Of a stretch of DNA of 64,000 nucleotides, positions 63,123-64,000 are shown piece by piece. Made by a program: the position numbers and the translations under genes. The first letter of the stretch is position 1. The number at the start of each line of letters is the position of its first letter. The stretch spans positions 3,162,001 to 3,226,000 of the forward strand of contig NZ_JHZX01000001.1 in the NCBI RefSeq assembly GCF_000688335.1. Direction: 5' to 3'. The notes beneath the pieces were generated by a model, which was given only the letters and a program-made list of their open reading frames with translations, had not been told where the DNA came from and did no database searches. This DNA is from Sediminibacter sp. Hel_I_10. Its GTDB lineage: Bacteria; Bacteroidota; Bacteroidia; Flavobacteriales; Flavobacteriaceae.

Positions 63123-64000
63123 ATGAATAAAACGATAATTATTTCTAACAGACTCCCTTTACAGATCAAATTAGACCATGATAAACTCCAAGTTGAACCA
63201 AGTGTTGGAGGTCTTGCCACAGGACTTAAATCGGTACACAACGATGGTAATAGTCTTTGGATTGGTTGGTCTGGGCTCACTGAAGAAGAACTGAATGAGG
63301 AGCAAAGCAAAGAAGTGAAAAAAATGGTCAAGGAAGCCAAATGTGATGCGGTATCATTGACACAAAATGATCTCGAGAATTTTTATTACGGATTTAGTAA
63401 TAGAACGTTATGGCCGCTGTTTCATTATTTTATGGAGTTTACCGAATTTGAAAATGATTATTGGGAATCTTATAAAGAAGTGAATCAGAAATTTGCAGAT
63501 AAGGTTTTGGAGCATGTTGAAGATGGAGATACTGTTTGGGTTCATGATTACCAATTATTGCTCTTACCAAAACTTATTAAAGACAAGAAACCGAATACAA
63601 CTATTGGGTTCTTTTTACATATTCCATATCCGTCTTATGAGATTTTCAGGACTTTTCCATGGCGTGAAGAATTATTGCACGGTATGTTGGGAGCAGATTT
63701 GATTGGATTTCACACCTATGATTACGAGCGACATTTTTTAAGTTCGGTAAAAAGGATCTTAAGACTTGATGTTAATTTTAATGAAATCACCTATCATGAT
63801 CGCATTGTAAAGGTCGATTCATTTCCTATGGGCATTGATTATGACAAATTTCATGATTCTGCTATCAAACAAAAAGCTGAAGAAAAAAGCGAACTTCAAA
63901 AGCGATTGGATGATCACATCAACTCAAGTCCTGATGCCAGAATGATTTTGTCCATAGACCGTATGGATTATACTAAGGGTATTCCTAATAGGATTCGAGC
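63123..64000 (+). CDS. otsA: Trehalose-6-phosphate synthase (3' partial)
   Basis: The frame opens at ATG 63123 and runs off the right edge after 292 codons. The start MNKTIIISNRLPLQIK, GGLATGLKS, DTVWVHDYQLLLLPK, GFFLHIPYPSYEIFR, GMLGADLIGFHTYDYERHF and ILSIDRMDYTKGIPNRI are the trehalose-6-phosphate synthase (GT20) signature. It makes trehalose 6-phosphate from UDP-glucose and glucose 6-phosphate. In many Bacteroidetes this gene is fused to a C-terminal phosphatase domain, which cannot be judged here. Confidence 0.92.
   Translation, partial: MNKTIIISNRLPLQIKLDHDKLQVEPSVGGLATGLKSVHNDGNSLWIGWSGLTEEELNEEQSKEVKKMVKEAKCDAVSLTQNDLENFYYGFSNRTLWPLFHYFMEFTEFENDYWESYKEVNQKFADKVLEHVEDGDTVWVHDYQLLLLPKLIKDKKPNTTIGFFLHIPYPSYEIFRTFPWREELLHGMLGADLIGFHTYDYERHFLSSVKRILRLDVNFNEITYHDRIVKVDSFPMGIDYDKFHDSAIKQKAEEKSELQKRLDDHINSSPDARMILSIDRMDYTKGIPNRIR

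Noticed and set aside
1-64000. tRNA/rRNA genes, insertion sequences, prophage, CRISPR
   Set aside because: None recognised by eye; no transposase or integrase-like ORF and no repeat-spacer pattern.

Overview
The window is AT-rich DNA from a member of the Bacteroidota, almost certainly a marine Flavobacteriaceae. Four things point there: gldF and gldG gliding genes beside dnaN, a type IX secretion C-terminal sorting domain, many lipoproteins with short AT-rich leader regions, and a laminarin-type polysaccharide utilisation locus. No rRNA, tRNA, CRISPR array, insertion sequence or prophage was seen. Both ends cut genes: a SusR-like regulator on the left and a trehalose-6-phosphate synthase on the right.

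Positions 1-21121 form a beta-glucan (laminarin-like) locus. It starts with a membrane-spanning SusR-like regulator (partial). A surface module follows: a clan GH-A glycosidase fused to a barrel-like C-terminal half, two binding lipoproteins and a GH16 laminarinase lipoprotein. After an internal terminator comes a downstream processing module: a cytoplasmic GH149-type beta-1,3-glucan phosphorylase, a lipoprotein GH17, a GH30, an MFS/GPH sugar transporter and a cytoplasmic GH17. A secreted T9SS-sorted binding protein and a LacI-family regulator close the locus. The promoters at 1682-2026 and 18365-18758 share a pair of CYATACAA direct repeats exactly 32 bp apart, a palindromic AACG/CGTT element and a third conserved block. 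They are therefore probably co-regulated. No SusC/SusD pair is visible inside the window.

Positions 21221-26938 hold the four-gene ligase-associated DNA repair cassette (MBL exonuclease, ATP-dependent ligase, Lhr-like helicase, PdeM phosphoesterase) with stop-start overlaps. Then come a TPMT-like methyltransferase and small membrane proteins (to 29234), followed by dnaN and a gldF-orf-gldG unit on the minus strand (to 33439). Further minus-strand housekeeping and accessory genes run to about 43425: a monooxygenase, a Gfo/Idh oxidoreductase, an SSS symporter preceded by an unlisted 36-residue membrane microprotein, a PIG-L deacetylase, MscS, Maf and UbiA.

Positions 43519-48564 (minus strand) are the most intriguing part. 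A tight five-gene operon holds an esterase, an ATP-grasp enzyme with a histone-H1-like tail, a GCS2-type carboxylate-amine ligase, a class I glutamine amidotransferase and a second ATP-grasp-like protein. This is a plausible pathway for an unknown amide-linked small molecule or peptide.

Positions 48946-52769 form a signalling operon: a TPR protein, a LytS-type histidine kinase carrying a C-terminal 2TM domain, three stand-alone 2TM proteins and a LytTR response regulator. After a LETM1-like protein comes a DUF4331-DUF4331-TPR lipoprotein-TonB receptor cluster (54122-58979). The window ends with a propeller-SnoaL-like protein, a DUF6265 protein, and a divergent GH15/trehalose-6-phosphate synthase pair.
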